This document shows, piece by piece, positions 25,335 to 34,280 of a stretch of 64,000 nucleotides of DNA. Below the pieces are notes generated by a model. It had not been told where the DNA came from. It made no database searches and saw only the letters and a program-made list of their open reading frames with translations. Location: contig JAZDOT010000011.1 of the NCBI GenBank assembly GCA_043798355.1, forward strand, positions 1 through 64,000. The letters are read 5' to 3'. This stretch comes from JAZDOT01 sp043798355 (GTDB lineage Bacteria; Patescibacteriota; Gracilibacteria; Peribacterales; Peribacteraceae). Position numbers and translations under genes: made by a program. How positions within the stretch are numbered: position 1 is the first letter of the stretch; every line of letters starts with the position of its first letter.

Positions 25335-25359
25335 CCCGCCGTCCGTAGCTCCAGAAGTA

Positions 25360-26379
25360 TCAGAACTGCTTCAGAAACCTCACGTCCCCCGTAAAGAACG
25401 AGCGGAGGTCGGGGATCTGGTACTTGATCATGATCATCCGTTCGATGCCGAAACCGAAGGCGAAGCCTTGCCATTTTGCGGGATCGACGCCGCCGTTTCG
25501 AAGCACGTTCGGATGCACCATGCCGCAGCCGACGATTTCCAGCCACTTCCCCTCGCGGCTCGCGCTCTCTTCGCCCCGCCAGCGCATATCCACCTCCAGG
25601 CCGGGTTCCACGAACGGGAAGTACCCCGTGCGGAAGCGGAATTCGGCGTCCGAGCTGATGAGCTCGCGGATGGCGGTGATCATGACGGCCTTCATGTTCG
25701 CGAGGGTGATATCGTGGCCAACCATCAGCCCCTCGAATTGGTGGAACATGGGGGAGTGCGTGGCGTCGGCATCCTTGCGGTAGGTCTTCCCCGGTGCGAT
25801 CACGCGGAAGGGCGGTTTGTGCGACTGCATGAAGCGGATCTGCATGGGGGAGGTCTGCGTGCGGAGCAGCAGCCGTTCTTCGGGATTTTTGGACGTGATC
25901 CAGAAGGTATCCTGCGCATCGCGGGCCGAGTGCGTGGCAGGCATGTTCAGGAGATTGAAATTCATCTCTTCGGTTTCGATCTCCGGCCCCGATGCTATTT
26001 CGAACCCCATGCGCCCGAAGACTTCCTCGACCTGCCGGATGAATTCCGAAATGAGGTGCAGGTGTCCGCGTTGCCGCTCAGGGAGGGAGAGCGTGACATC
26101 GAGGCGGTTGCTTTCCTTCAATGATTCGTCGGAAGGGGTGCCGAGTGCTTTCTTCTTTGCTTCCAGTGCTTCGGTCAACGTGAGTTTCCACGTATTCAGT
26201 TCCGTCGCGCGCTCGCGCCGTGCATCCGGCGAGAGTGAGCCGAGTTCTTTCATAGCCAGCGTCATGCCCCCGCTCTTTCGACCGAAGACTCCGTGCTCGA
26301 GTTCTGCGAGCTCGGCCGCTGACAGGGTTTCCTGAATGCGCTTCAGGACATCCGCCCACGATGATGGTTCCGGTGTCAT
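25360..26379 (-). CDS. pheS: Phenylalanine--tRNA ligase alpha subunit
   Basis: 339 residues. Class II synthetase core with motif 2 (PGKTYRKDADATHSPMFHQ) and motif 3 (FAFGFGIERMIMIKY), N-terminal helical arm, and C-terminal FFTGDVRFLKQF. It charges tRNA-Phe together with PheT, which is not in the window; pheS and pheT are often adjacent, so this split is notable. A minus-strand promoter TTGTCC-17-TACACT (26415-26387) ends 7 nt before the ATG at 26379, so the transcript is nearly leaderless. The last 49 bp are duplicated just downstream. Confidence 0.95.
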   Translation of the reverse strand: MTPEPSSWADVLKRIQETLSAAELAELEHGVFGRKSGGMTLAMKELGSLSPDARRERATELNTWKLTLTEALEAKKKALGTPSDESLKESNRLDVTLSLPERQRGHLHLISEFIRQVEEVFGRMGFEIASGPEIETEEMNFNLLNMPATHSARDAQDTFWITSKNPEERLLLRTQTSPMQIRFMQSHKPPFRVIAPGKTYRKDADATHSPMFHQFEGLMVGHDITLANMKAVMITAIRELISSDAEFRFRTGYFPFVEPGLEVDMRWRGEESASREGKWLEIVGCGMVHPNVLRNGGVDPAKWQGFAFGFGIERMIMIKYQIPDLRSFFTGDVRFLKQF

Positions 26380-26386
26380 TGAGGCC

Positions 26387-26415
26387 AGTGTAGAGCCATT
26401 GGCTTTATTGGACAA
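26387..26415 (-). promoter_or_regulatory. Sigma70-type promoter for pheS
   Basis: TTGTCC (26415-26410), 17-nt spacer, TACACT (26392-26387), read on the minus strand. Confidence 0.7.
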
Positions 26416-26435
26416 TTCGAAGATGGGCTCTCTTC

Positions 26436-26648
26436 GACCTCATCCCCAGCCCTTCTCCATTGTGATGGAGAAGGGAGATGTTTTGTGTGTGTTTCCCTCT
26501 CCCCCTGCCCCCTCCCCCGGAGGGGGAGGGGAGGGATGCTCTGCCGACACCCTTCCCCCGCCGGGGGAAGGGTTGGGGAAGAGGGAGAAAAACAAAAACA
26601 CACACAGTTCCCCTCTCCACGAAAGTGGAGAGGGGTCAGGGGTGAGGT
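26436..26648. mobile_element. MITE-like element, copy C, with a nested second element
   Basis: Same ends as copies A and B, but the middle is replaced at about 26493-26588 by an element matching 14113-14233. The gap 26416-26678 contains no gene. Confidence 0.75.
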
Positions 26649-26678
26649 AAGTTCCGGAGAGGGGGTCGGGGGGTGAGG

Positions 26679-27041
26679 CTAATGCTCTAAGGCAAGTTCG
26701 ATCAAAACAAACACCGAGATGATGAGCATCGCGATCCACCAGTTAAGCAATTCAAGGAGGAGGAAGACGACCAGAATCGTAACGGCGAGAGCGAGGAAGA
26801 TACCCTGCCGCAGCGCCGAAGAGAGCATCTTTCCGGTATCCCACGTGTGAATGGGGAGCATCTTCCAGAGGGCGAGGAAGAGGAGTGCGCCCACCGAACT
26901 GACGCTCAGGAAGAGACTCACGAAGAAGGCGGGCAGCGCCTGCCACGGGGAGAGGAGGGGACTCACGCGCCAGAGGACGACCAGGAGCGAGGTCGTCGAG
27001 AAGAGTGCCGCGAGGGAGAGAGCGAAGAGGAGGGAATTCAT
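26679..27041 (-). CDS. Small four-helix membrane protein
   Basis: 120 residues with four hydrophobic segments (about 1-25, 33-57, 75-95 and 98-118) joined by short loops; no charged catalytic-looking residues. No family is recognised. It starts 5 bp after the stop of the UDG gene on the same strand, so the two are probably co-transcribed. Confidence 0.65.
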   Translation of the reverse strand: MNSLLFALSLAALFSTTSLLVVLWRVSPLLSPWQALPAFFVSLFLSVSSVGALLFLALWKMLPIHTWDTGKMLSSALRQGIFLALAVTILVVFLLLELLNWWIAMLIISVFVLIELALEH

Positions 27042-27046
27042 CTGAG

Positions 27047-27679
27047 CTATGAGCTATGCCTGCCCGGCGAAGCCTTGCCTGCCAGCCGTAGCCCAGGTGA
27101 AGGCTGGGCGGAGTCGGGAGCTATGAGCTTTGAGTTAGCGAGGAATTGTTGGAGCGCTTTGAAATCCTCGAACAGCGCTTCGCGGAGATTTCCGTTATGG
27201 AGCGCGGCGGCAGGATGGTAGATGGGGAAGACGGTCACGTCATCGGAGAGTTTCTGCGGCTTGCCGTGGGCTGTCGTGATGGAGAGCTTCGTGAAGAAGT
27301 GGCCGAGCGCATGCCGTCCGAGCGGGACGATCACGTTCGGATGGATGAGGGCGATCTCCATCTTCAGCCACGGCATGCACTGCGCTTTCTCCTCGTCCGT
27401 GGGATCGCGGTTCGCGGGCGGACGGTACTTCACGACATTGCTGATGTAGACGTCCTCCCGCTTAAGGCCGATGCTCATGAGGAGTTCGTCGAGGAACTTT
27501 CCCGCCGGACCGACGAAGGGGCGGCCCAGTTTGTCTTCCTGCTCTCCCGGCGCCTCGCCGATGAACATGATCTTGGCATGCGGGTTGCCTTCGCCGAGCA
27601 CGGGATTCGCCGTTTCGTGCAATGGGCATCCTTTCCATTCTTTCAGTTTTTCTTGCAGTGATGTGAGCGTTAGTTCCAT
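27047..27679 (-). CDS. Type-4-like uracil-DNA glycosylase
   Basis: 210 residues. It has the family 4 motifs GEAPGEQEDKLGRPFVGPAG and IYHPAAALHN plus PPANRDPTDEE. It removes uracil from DNA. Family members normally hold a 4Fe-4S cluster with four Cys; here only two are visible (WKGCPLH and AQCMPWL), with Tyr at the usual position in VKYRPP. The C-terminal 27 residues come from repeat DNA (7-nt GAGCTAT units at 27045-27135) and are not conserved. The start at 27679 has no ribosome-binding site. Confidence 0.88.
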   Translation of the reverse strand: MELTLTSLQEKLKEWKGCPLHETANPVLGEGNPHAKIMFIGEAPGEQEDKLGRPFVGPAGKFLDELLMSIGLKREDVYISNVVKYRPPANRDPTDEEKAQCMPWLKMEIALIHPNVIVPLGRHALGHFFTKLSITTAHGKPQKLSDDVTVFPIYHPAAALHNGNLREALFEDFKALQQFLANSKLIAPDSAQPSPGLRLAGKASPGRHSS

Positions 27680-27749
27680 TGGGTGGGGTGGGAAAGTTAT
27701 TACACATCGATCTCCTCAAAAAAATGAAACGTTGTCATAGCGAAGAACC

Positions 27750-27783
27750 AATAACCAAAAACTAATAACTAATAACTCCGTTT
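27750..27783. repeat. 7-nt tandem array (ACTAATA-like)
   Basis: ACCAATA, ACCAAAA, ACTAATA, ACTAATA, ACTCCGT. Lies at the 3' end of purE. Confidence 0.7.
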
Positions 27784-28218
27784 AATTTTTTGAATCCGCG
27801 CCTTCACCTTCGCCCTGAGGCCGGCATCCCCCTCAGCCAGGATCCGGATCGCTGCGAGAGCGGCATTTTTCGGGTTCAGCACAGTCATGACCGGAACGTC
27901 GGAGGGCATGCGGAGACTCGAATGGAGATCCACTTGATATTCCTCGATGCTCTGCGCGGGCGGGCAGGTGATGACGGGATGTACCGAGCTTCCTGCCGCG
28001 ACGCCGCCGAGGCCGTTACTCATGCCCACGACCGTGATGATGACCTGCGGCTGCGGATCTTTATTCAGTTTCTCGATGATCTCTACGACCTTTTCGGGCA
28101 CCTTGTGCGCCGATGCGACGATCGTCTGGGACGGAACGGAGAACTCCTTCAGGACTTCTTCGATTTTCCCTGCGAATTCTCTGTCCGATGCGCTTCCGAG
28201 GAGGAGGGTGATGAGCAT
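27769..28218 (-). CDS. purE: 5-(carboxyamino)imidazole ribonucleotide mutase
   Basis: 149 residues, close to the usual class I PurE. Starts with the GSASDREFAGK motif; followed by SAHKVPEKV and GGVAAGSSVHPVITCPP. It moves the carboxylate of N5-CAIR to CAIR, two steps after PurM. The ATG lies 6 nt after TATACT (28230-28225), a leaderless arrangement. The genes purK and purC are not in the window. Confidence 0.93.
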   Translation of the reverse strand: MLITLLLGSASDREFAGKIEEVLKEFSVPSQTIVASAHKVPEKVVEIIEKLNKDPQPQVIITVVGMSNGLGGVAAGSSVHPVITCPPAQSIEEYQVDLHSSLRMPSDVPVMTVLNPKNAALAAIRILAEGDAGLRAKVKARIQKIKRSY

Positions 28219-28449
28219 AGACGAAGTATAGCGAAGAAAGCTAAGAAATCGAAGTAAGTGCGGGATCTCTGCACTGACAAAAAGAATTGTCTCACGGAGC
28301 AGCCGATGCTAGGCTCGCTCGGCCTCATGGGAGAGGCGGGAGTTGATCTTTCTTACTATCACCGTGCGCCCGCCTGCGCTCCTCTGGGAGCTTCGGTGGG
28401 CAAGTAGTTTCCCTTGCGGTTCTCCTTCTGATCTTTTCCTCATCATCGT

Positions 28450-28527
28450 GCGCCCGTAGTTCAGCCCGGATAGAACGCCAGGTTGCGGACCTGGAAGTCG
28501 TAGGTTCAAATCCTGCCGGGCGCACCA
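28450..28527 (+). tRNA. tRNA-Arg (anticodon GCG)
   Basis: Acceptor stem GCGCCCG/CGGGCGC, D arm GTTC...GAAC, anticodon arm CCAGG-TTGCGGA-CCTGG giving anticodon GCG, T arm with TTCAAAT loop, and encoded CCA. Most bacteria read these codons with ACG (inosine). Confidence 0.92.
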
Positions 28528-28594
28528 TTCGACTCGCTCCTCGTCAATGCTCGGAGCTCGCTCATGGCAAGCCACCTTCGTTCTGCCGGGGCTT

Positions 28595-28636
28595 GCCCCG
28601 TACCGATGCGAGCGCAGCGAGCATCTGGTACGGGGC
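28595..28636 (+). repeat. Long hairpin overlapping the 5' end of tRNA-Ala
   Basis: GCCCCGTACCGATGC pairs with GCATC-T-GGTACGGGGC. The right arm includes the first five bases of tRNA-Ala. Confidence 0.75.
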
Positions 28637-28707
28637 TGTAGCTCATCTGGTAGAGCGCTTCCATGGCATGGAAGAGGCAAGGGGTTCGAGTCCCCTCAGC
28701 TCCACCA
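28632..28707 (+). tRNA. tRNA-Ala (anticodon GGC)
   Basis: Acceptor GGGGCTG/CAGCTCC, D arm GCTC...GAGC, anticodon arm CTTCC-ATGGCAT-GGAAG, T arm AGGGG-TTCGAGT-CCCCT, and encoded CCA. Confidence 0.95.
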
Positions 28708-28729
28708 ACCTCCGCGCAGCGGAGGTTGC
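28708..28729 (+). terminator. Hairpin after tRNA-Ala
   Basis: Palindrome AACCTCCGC-GCAG-CGGAGGTT directly after the tRNA, without a long T run; may stop transcription or mark 3' processing. A second CCGACC...GGTCGG hairpin follows. Confidence 0.45.
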
Positions 28730-28819
28730 CGACCGTAGCCCGTAGGCGGAGGTCGGCTATTCATTCTCTATTGGTCGCTGCGACTACGGTTGGCAAGCCG
28801 CTCAATTGGCAGGCCACTT

Positions 28820-31294
28820 CTAGTACTTCACATCCTCCATCCCCGGTTCCATCCGGAAGACGGCGCTCCCTACCGTTTCGAGAGAGGGGAAGGCAAAGCT
28901 CTCCACTTCGCTCTGCGAGACGGTGTAGAGAGAGTCGCCTATCCTGACGATTCGCTCGATGTCCTTGCCTCCGTTGTACCAGTAGTCCCCGGCTTTGAGG
29001 AAGGTGTCCGCGGCGTAGTGGGAGAGGGTTCCGAGGAGTTCGAAGCCCTTTTCGAGGGTGAGCCGGTAGACGTAGGCTCCTTGGAAGACGGGACTCCCGT
29101 AGGCACTCGCTTCGCCGGAGGCTTTCTGGCTCTCGGGGATCTGGTAGACCGTGACAGGGAAGCTCAAGAGATCACGGTCTTTGTCGAAGAGAAGGGCTTT
29201 ATGATTCTGCAGGAGCGGGCTTCCCGTGCCGCGGTCGCCGATGACCGTGCGGAAGAGTTCACGTGGATTCGACACATCCGAGACATCGAAGAGGGCGACC
29301 TTCATGCCCTGATACCATGCGAATGACCCCTCTTTGGCTTCGACGGCCTCTTTGCCGAATCCGAGAATGTGCGTGGCATCGTAGGGATGCAGGTAATCGC
29401 TGAAGCCGGGGATCTTCAGCTTTCCGAGGATTTCAGGATTCGCGGGATCCGAGAGGTCGAGGACGAAGAACGGATCGATTTTCTGGAAGGTGACCATGTA
29501 GGCACGCTCAGAGAGGAAACGCACGGAGGTGATCTGTTCGCCCGGCGCGATATCTTCGACGGAGCCGAGGGGCTCCAGGGAGAGGGAGAGGACGAAGAGG
29601 TTGTTCATGGAAGGATTCGACTGATCCCAGGAATTTCCCGAGGTGGTGGCGATGCGGAAGGAATCATCATACTCATCCATGGAAAATTGGTTGAGGACAT
29701 GTCCCTCCACGGATCCCTTCGACTCGAAATCCACGCCGTCATCCGTGAAGGCGAAGCGGAAGATATTCGTGCGTTCGCGGCTTCCCCCCGAGCGCGTCCA
29801 GTCGTACAACCACTGTGTCTGCGCGACGTAGAGGTTATCCAGTGACGCGTAGACATTCTCGGCGCTCCCGACGATCACCTCGCGGTGCACGTCTTCGGAT
29901 GATGCCGTGAGGGGGATGGTGGCGACCGTGATGAACTCGGGGGAGGGGATGTGCGGCAGGATGGTGACGTCCATGCACCGCGCGACGGCGCGATCCGAGG
30001 ATGCAATCTGTGTGTCCGTATAGCGGGGGAGCACGGTGGAATCCTCGGAACCGGCGAGGGGAATGGGGTCCCGCAGCAGCATGGGGCTCGAGAGCACGAG
30101 GTAGAGACGGTTAGAGATTCTCCGCGAGGATGCGAGAGACCCGTCAATGGTTACGCGGCGGGAGAGAGAGGGATGGGCGGGATTGCTGACACTGTAGATG
30201 CGGGCTTCCGTGCGTTGCATGGAGGAGGGGTACGGCCAGATCTGGGGCATGATCCTGCGGTCCGTCATGGGGAGGACGGTTGTCTGTTTCGTTCCCAGCA
30301 CAACGAGCGTTCCATCGGTGATGTATAGATCGGTCGGCGTGAAGGCGTCTGAGGAAGAGAAAATGATCGTTCCGATTTCCCGAAGCTCGTTTGCCGGGAC
30401 CGCATCCACGATGCGCACGGTATTGCCGGAAATACTGTAGAGGTACGTTCCGTCGGTCTTGACGATATCTCCTTCATCGACGCCTTCAACCTGCACGTTC
30501 GTCTGCGAGAAATCGCTGGCATCAGCGCTCTCCCCAGCCGTGGGAGCCATCGCGGGCATGCCGGTGGTTCTCATCATCTCTCTCCCCCCGTCGTAGGTGT
30601 TCTGCGTTTCTCCGGCGAGTGCCGTGATGTCCGCACAGGAACGAGCCTGTTGCGGAACGTCCTCTGCGAAGTTCACGGCGATCGAAGGATATTTCACATT
30701 GAGGTACCCGATGCTCGGCTGGTCCGTGATGCCTTCCTTCAGGCGCCAGATCATCTCCGCCATCTCGCCGCGTGTGATTGCTCTGTCCAGTCCAGTGATG
30801 CTTGGAGGAATGGCTTTCGCGCTCTCGAGGGCACGCAGGTACGGCTCGTACCATACCGAAGAATCTCCCTGAATGTCCTGCTTGAAGGAGAGAGCGATCA
30901 TCTTCCCCGCCTCAACTGCATTGATGGTTTGCTCCGGTCTGAACAGACCGTCGCTGTATCCGCTGACTATTCCCTCTTCCTGCGCCGTGCAGACGTACGC
31001 AGCGAACCATTCATGCTGGACGTCCGGGAAACAGTTGGCTCCCGCGAACGACCCTCCGTCTTCTCGTGCTTCGAGTACGATCTTGAGGAACTCGGCGCGA
31101 TTGATCGTCGCGGAGGGGCGGAAGGTGCCATCATTGTATCCCCCGATCACGCCGCTCTCCTCGAGTGCAGAGATCGCTTCGCCGTAGGGCGTCGATGCAT
31201 TGACGTCCGCGAAGGCAAGAGAGCTCAACGGCTCTGCAAACCAAAGGGCTGGAAGCAGAGCGATCGTCAGGAGGCGGGAGAGGACAGTCTTCAT
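28820..31294 (-). CDS. S-layer-homology and C-terminal beta-propeller secreted protein
   Basis: 824 residues. Signal peptide (MKTVLSRLLTIALLPALWF...SLAFA) followed by three SLH repeats (about 30-190), each with the GYNDGTFRP/GYSDGLFRP type motif, which anchor proteins to the cell-wall polymer. Residues about 250-820 match the secreted beta-propeller domain family (EGVDEGDIVKTDGTYLY, HILGFGKE, ILGKLKIPGFSDYLHP). It is expected on the cell surface. A minus-strand promoter (31814-31786) lies about 490 nt upstream, leaving a long structured leader (see 31400-31780). Confidence 0.9.
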   Translation of the reverse strand: MKTVLSRLLTIALLPALWFAEPLSSLAFADVNASTPYGEAISALEESGVIGGYNDGTFRPSATINRAEFLKIVLEAREDGGSFAGANCFPDVQHEWFAAYVCTAQEEGIVSGYSDGLFRPEQTINAVEAGKMIALSFKQDIQGDSSVWYEPYLRALESAKAIPPSITGLDRAITRGEMAEMIWRLKEGITDQPSIGYLNVKYPSIAVNFAEDVPQQARSCADITALAGETQNTYDGGREMMRTTGMPAMAPTAGESADASDFSQTNVQVEGVDEGDIVKTDGTYLYSISGNTVRIVDAVPANELREIGTIIFSSSDAFTPTDLYITDGTLVVLGTKQTTVLPMTDRRIMPQIWPYPSSMQRTEARIYSVSNPAHPSLSRRVTIDGSLASSRRISNRLYLVLSSPMLLRDPIPLAGSEDSTVLPRYTDTQIASSDRAVARCMDVTILPHIPSPEFITVATIPLTASSEDVHREVIVGSAENVYASLDNLYVAQTQWLYDWTRSGGSRERTNIFRFAFTDDGVDFESKGSVEGHVLNQFSMDEYDDSFRIATTSGNSWDQSNPSMNNLFVLSLSLEPLGSVEDIAPGEQITSVRFLSERAYMVTFQKIDPFFVLDLSDPANPEILGKLKIPGFSDYLHPYDATHILGFGKEAVEAKEGSFAWYQGMKVALFDVSDVSNPRELFRTVIGDRGTGSPLLQNHKALLFDKDRDLLSFPVTVYQIPESQKASGEASAYGSPVFQGAYVYRLTLEKGFELLGTLSHYAADTFLKAGDYWYNGGKDIERIVRIGDSLYTVSQSEVESFAFPSLETVGSAVFRMEPGMEDVKY

Positions 31295-31399
31295 AAGAAT
31301 CAGAAGGGGAAATGCGAGAATTCAGTATACAGAATACCGCAAAAGAGCAGCATTGATCTTCTGTGGAAAATGCTGGGTCAAATAGATTCCCTTTCATGT

Positions 31400-31780
31400 T
31401 TGAAATGGGCATCTGCCCGGATAAATGGACAGATGCCCGATGCAGGTGACCGGTCTGCTCTCCCCACCCGCTTGGCGCAAGAAGGTGCGTCGCCTGTTTT
31501 TGTGTTTGTATGAACCCGAGTGCTCGGGTCGGCTCTCCGTTTTTGTACTCCGGAGATGAGAGCGTGTGGGTGTTTGTTCTGCGGTGGTCAGCCGCGTGAG
31601 CAGGGAGGTGCGAGAAGTGACTGATCACAGACCCTGTAAAGAATCTGCGCCCGGGGAGAACCCCGGGATATCCCGGACTCGTAAGGGAGAGGAAAGCTGA
31701 AAGCCTTCCAGACCGAACGGAGGCGGTGTCACTTCTCACATCTCACTGCTCTTCTGAAAAGGGGTGGGAAAGAACGAATC
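31400..31780 (-). ncRNA. Structured RNA: candidate leader or stand-alone ncRNA
   Basis: Starts after a TTGATA-17-TATCAT promoter on the minus strand. A long closing helix pairs 31600-31623 with 31728-31752 (core GAGAAGTGAC/GTCACTTCTC). Inside are CCCGGGG-AGAA-CCCCGGG and a GGAA...TTCC hairpin. Further hairpins follow: ACCCGAG-TG-CTCGGGT, CTCCG...CGGAG, and GGGCATCTG...CAGATGCCC. I do not recognise RNase P, tmRNA, SRP or 6S RNA signatures. No credible protein is encoded here. Confidence 0.5.
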
Positions 31781-31785
31781 TTAGT

Positions 31786-31814
31786 ATGATAGCGGAAAAC
31801 GGGTGTTTTATCAA
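31786..31814 (-). promoter_or_regulatory. Sigma70-type promoter for the structured RNA/SLH gene
   Basis: TTGATA (31814-31809), 17-nt spacer, TATCAT (31791-31786) on the minus strand. Confidence 0.7.
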
Positions 31815-31823
31815 CGGGGATGA

Positions 31824-31852
31824 TTGACAAAAAATAAGATGGTGTATATAAT
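31824..31852 (+). promoter_or_regulatory. Consensus sigma70 promoter
   Basis: TTGACA, 17-nt spacer, TATAAT: a perfect consensus. Start predicted near 31859, 19 nt before the ATG at 31878. Divergent from the promoter at 31786-31814. Confidence 0.88.
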
Positions 31853-31877
31853 TTGCTTTCTTTTTCCCCCCATTTCC

Positions 31878-34259
31878 ATGTTCCATTTCAATCGTTCTCT
31901 CATTGTACTCGGTATTTCTGCGATGCTCGCAAGCTATGTGCCGTCTGGAACATTTGCACAGGTGACGAATACTCAGGGGCCGATCCGCTTCGATTTCGGC
32001 ATTGCTGGCAGCCCGGTGGAGACCGGATACACAGCGGTTATTCCTCAGGACATTTACACCGCTGCGAGAGGATACGGTTGGATTTCGCGCGTGACGGGTG
32101 CGGATCACAATGATCCGAAGATGAGTGCTCTACTCCGGGATCTGGCCTACGCTCGCGACGCGACCTTCAAGGTGAACCTTGATCCCTCGAAAACATACGA
32201 CATCCGGATCTACCATGCCAACCCCAGGCACAACGGCAGCATCAGTTACGTGGAAGGAATCTACCGCGGCAATCCGTCGTCCTCGAGCAACACCGGGTAC
32301 TTCGCAGACAATTTCAACGTGTCAGCCGAGGGAACTGTGAGGTACACCGTGTCGATCATCCCGGCCGGTGGAACGATCATCCGGACGATTCCCAACGTGG
32401 CCATTTCAAAGGATGGGATTCTGGAACTACGATTCCGGGATCTGGGCGGCAGGGACAACAACTTCGTCGTGTCGGGACTGGAGATTGCCGTCGCTCCTCC
32501 GGTCTGCGGCAATGGAAAGGTCGAATCCCCCGAGCAGTGCGACGACGGCAACAAGAGGAACAATGACGGGTGCAGCGCGACGTGCAAGGTGGAAGCAGTC
32601 CAGAACGAGCTTACGATTGCCGTGAAGCCACTGGCATTCACGGGCACCGCCGTTGCGAATCAGAAGAACATCAACCTTCTCTGGTTCGAGACGCGCGCCG
32701 AAGTGCAAGACGTTCTCTTCACTGGTGCGACATTCGATGCGGCGGAAGGATCGTTGCTGAATGCTTCAAACTACACGCTCTGGGTGGATACGGATGGGAA
32801 TGGTGTGGTGGATACCATCCTCCAGAGTGGAGCATTTGCGCAGAACGGGAAGGTAAACTTTGGTCTGCTTGCAGGCCGTGGATACGTTATTCCAAAGGAA
32901 AGAACAACCGTATTCGAGGTGCATGGAGATGTTGTATCATCACTGCAGCCACAGACAACTATCCAGTTGAAGTTCGCGACGAACCAATCCGATTACGTTC
33001 GCGCTAAGGCAGTGAAGAGCGGAGATGATCTCGTCGGAATCAAGACCGACGGCGTCTGTACCGGTACGTGCCAGATCACGGTGACGACGGGAGACAGCAC
33101 CGTGTGGACGTTCATTCCGGCCGGCAATCTGCATGCGATCGAGAACGCTGTTCCCATCCGCCCGCGGCAACTGCTCGGTGGAGCTCTCGGTGATCCCGTT
33201 CTCAGTTTCGATCTCCGTGCGGAATATGAGCCGGTGGATTTCACGCGTCTGACACTTGCTACTGCCCGTGAAGTGGAGAGTATCGATCGCTTTGAATTGT
33301 TCAAGCCTGGCAGCAGCGCTCCCTTTGCTCTGGCAACTGCGGCCGCTTGCCCGTTCTCACAGCCTGCGTCGATCAGATACTGTGCAGTGATGATGAGCCA
33401 GCAGCTTGTCGTGCCGGAGGGCCAGACGACGTCCATCATTGTGCGTCCGCGCATCAAGGATGATGTGGCCGGTGCACGGTCGGGAGCTGTCTTCTTCGTC
33501 TACCTCATCGGAGCAGGGATCGTCGATGGCAATGGCAACGATGTCGGTTCCCAGGCACGTGGCATGGTGTCATCCAATGCCCTCAGATCCGACAATGGCA
33601 ATGGGAATACGCAGGAAGGAGAGATGCTTTTCGAGGATATTCGTAGTGCCGATGAAACCGTTGTCCTCTCCAAAATTGTCTCCATCACCAACGCAGATCC
33701 GAACCCCAACGGTACGGCAATTCCGACGGGCCCCGCTCGTGCCATCGGTCAGTTCAAGTTCGCTGCTGCTGCGAACAACAATGCAAAGAATGGCGTCAAC
33801 AAGGTTGCCATCGATGGGCTGATTTTCAATGTCAGCGCTCAGAATGTCGCGATCCTCGGTTCCAGTTTCAATCTCTATAACAAGGCCGATCCGACAACAG
33901 TGGCTGCGTGCATCTTCAAGGGCGCGTCCGTTCCGACCATGACCGGTTCCGTGACGGGGAACATGTTCGTGGAATGTTCCGATCTTCTCGCTTCCGGAGT
34001 GAACACGCTCGTCGATTCCGGTACGGATGAGACGTACGTTTTATCGGCGACTGTCACGAACGCCAACATCAGTTCCGCTTCCACTTCCGCGCTTCAGGTA
34101 TCGCTCCAGAACTTCGCTGACAGCGGCCTTGCTGATTATGGTGCCGCATCCTTTGCCAGCCATCTCAAGTGGAACGATCAAGATTCTCTGTCTTCTAGCA
34201 CATTCCTTTGGATCGAGTACCCGGACACGCAGGTGAACGGCACGGCGTACGCCGGATAA
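31878..34259 (+). CDS. Large secreted DUF4215 protein (paralog family)
   Basis: 793 residues. The ATG at 31878 is downstream of the predicted transcription start; earlier in-frame starts lie in the promoter itself. Signal peptide FHFNRSLIVLGISAMLASY ends at GTFAQ. A beta-rich N-terminal domain is followed by one DUF4215/Cys-rich repeat (CGNGKVESPEQCDDGN... CSATC, about 210-245). Then come TLWVDTDGNGVVDTILQSG and the LLGGALGDP...KDDVAGARSG domain shared with the proteins at 21567 and 51618. Probably a surface or extracellular protein; no enzymatic motif. A terminator follows at 34281. Confidence 0.82.
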   Translation: MFHFNRSLIVLGISAMLASYVPSGTFAQVTNTQGPIRFDFGIAGSPVETGYTAVIPQDIYTAARGYGWISRVTGADHNDPKMSALLRDLAYARDATFKVNLDPSKTYDIRIYHANPRHNGSISYVEGIYRGNPSSSSNTGYFADNFNVSAEGTVRYTVSIIPAGGTIIRTIPNVAISKDGILELRFRDLGGRDNNFVVSGLEIAVAPPVCGNGKVESPEQCDDGNKRNNDGCSATCKVEAVQNELTIAVKPLAFTGTAVANQKNINLLWFETRAEVQDVLFTGATFDAAEGSLLNASNYTLWVDTDGNGVVDTILQSGAFAQNGKVNFGLLAGRGYVIPKERTTVFEVHGDVVSSLQPQTTIQLKFATNQSDYVRAKAVKSGDDLVGIKTDGVCTGTCQITVTTGDSTVWTFIPAGNLHAIENAVPIRPRQLLGGALGDPVLSFDLRAEYEPVDFTRLTLATAREVESIDRFELFKPGSSAPFALATAAACPFSQPASIRYCAVMMSQQLVVPEGQTTSIIVRPRIKDDVAGARSGAVFFVYLIGAGIVDGNGNDVGSQARGMVSSNALRSDNGNGNTQEGEMLFEDIRSADETVVLSKIVSITNADPNPNGTAIPTGPARAIGQFKFAAAANNNAKNGVNKVAIDGLIFNVSAQNVAILGSSFNLYNKADPTTVAACIFKGASVPTMTGSVTGNMFVECSDLLASGVNTLVDSGTDETYVLSATVTNANISSASTSALQVSLQNFADSGLADYGAASFASHLKWNDQDSLSSSTFLWIEYPDTQVNGTAYAG

Positions 34260-34280
34260 CTATCGTACTATCGAAGCAAG

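Noticed and set aside
28309..28680. Minus-strand reading frames across the tRNA region
   Set aside because: They translate the antisense of tRNA-Arg and flanks, a well-known false gene; the tRNA structure explains the sequence.
31131..31739. Minus-strand frame of 202 residues upstream of the SLH gene
   Set aside because: It overlaps the SLH gene in another frame and covers the hairpin-rich RNA region; composition is not protein-like.
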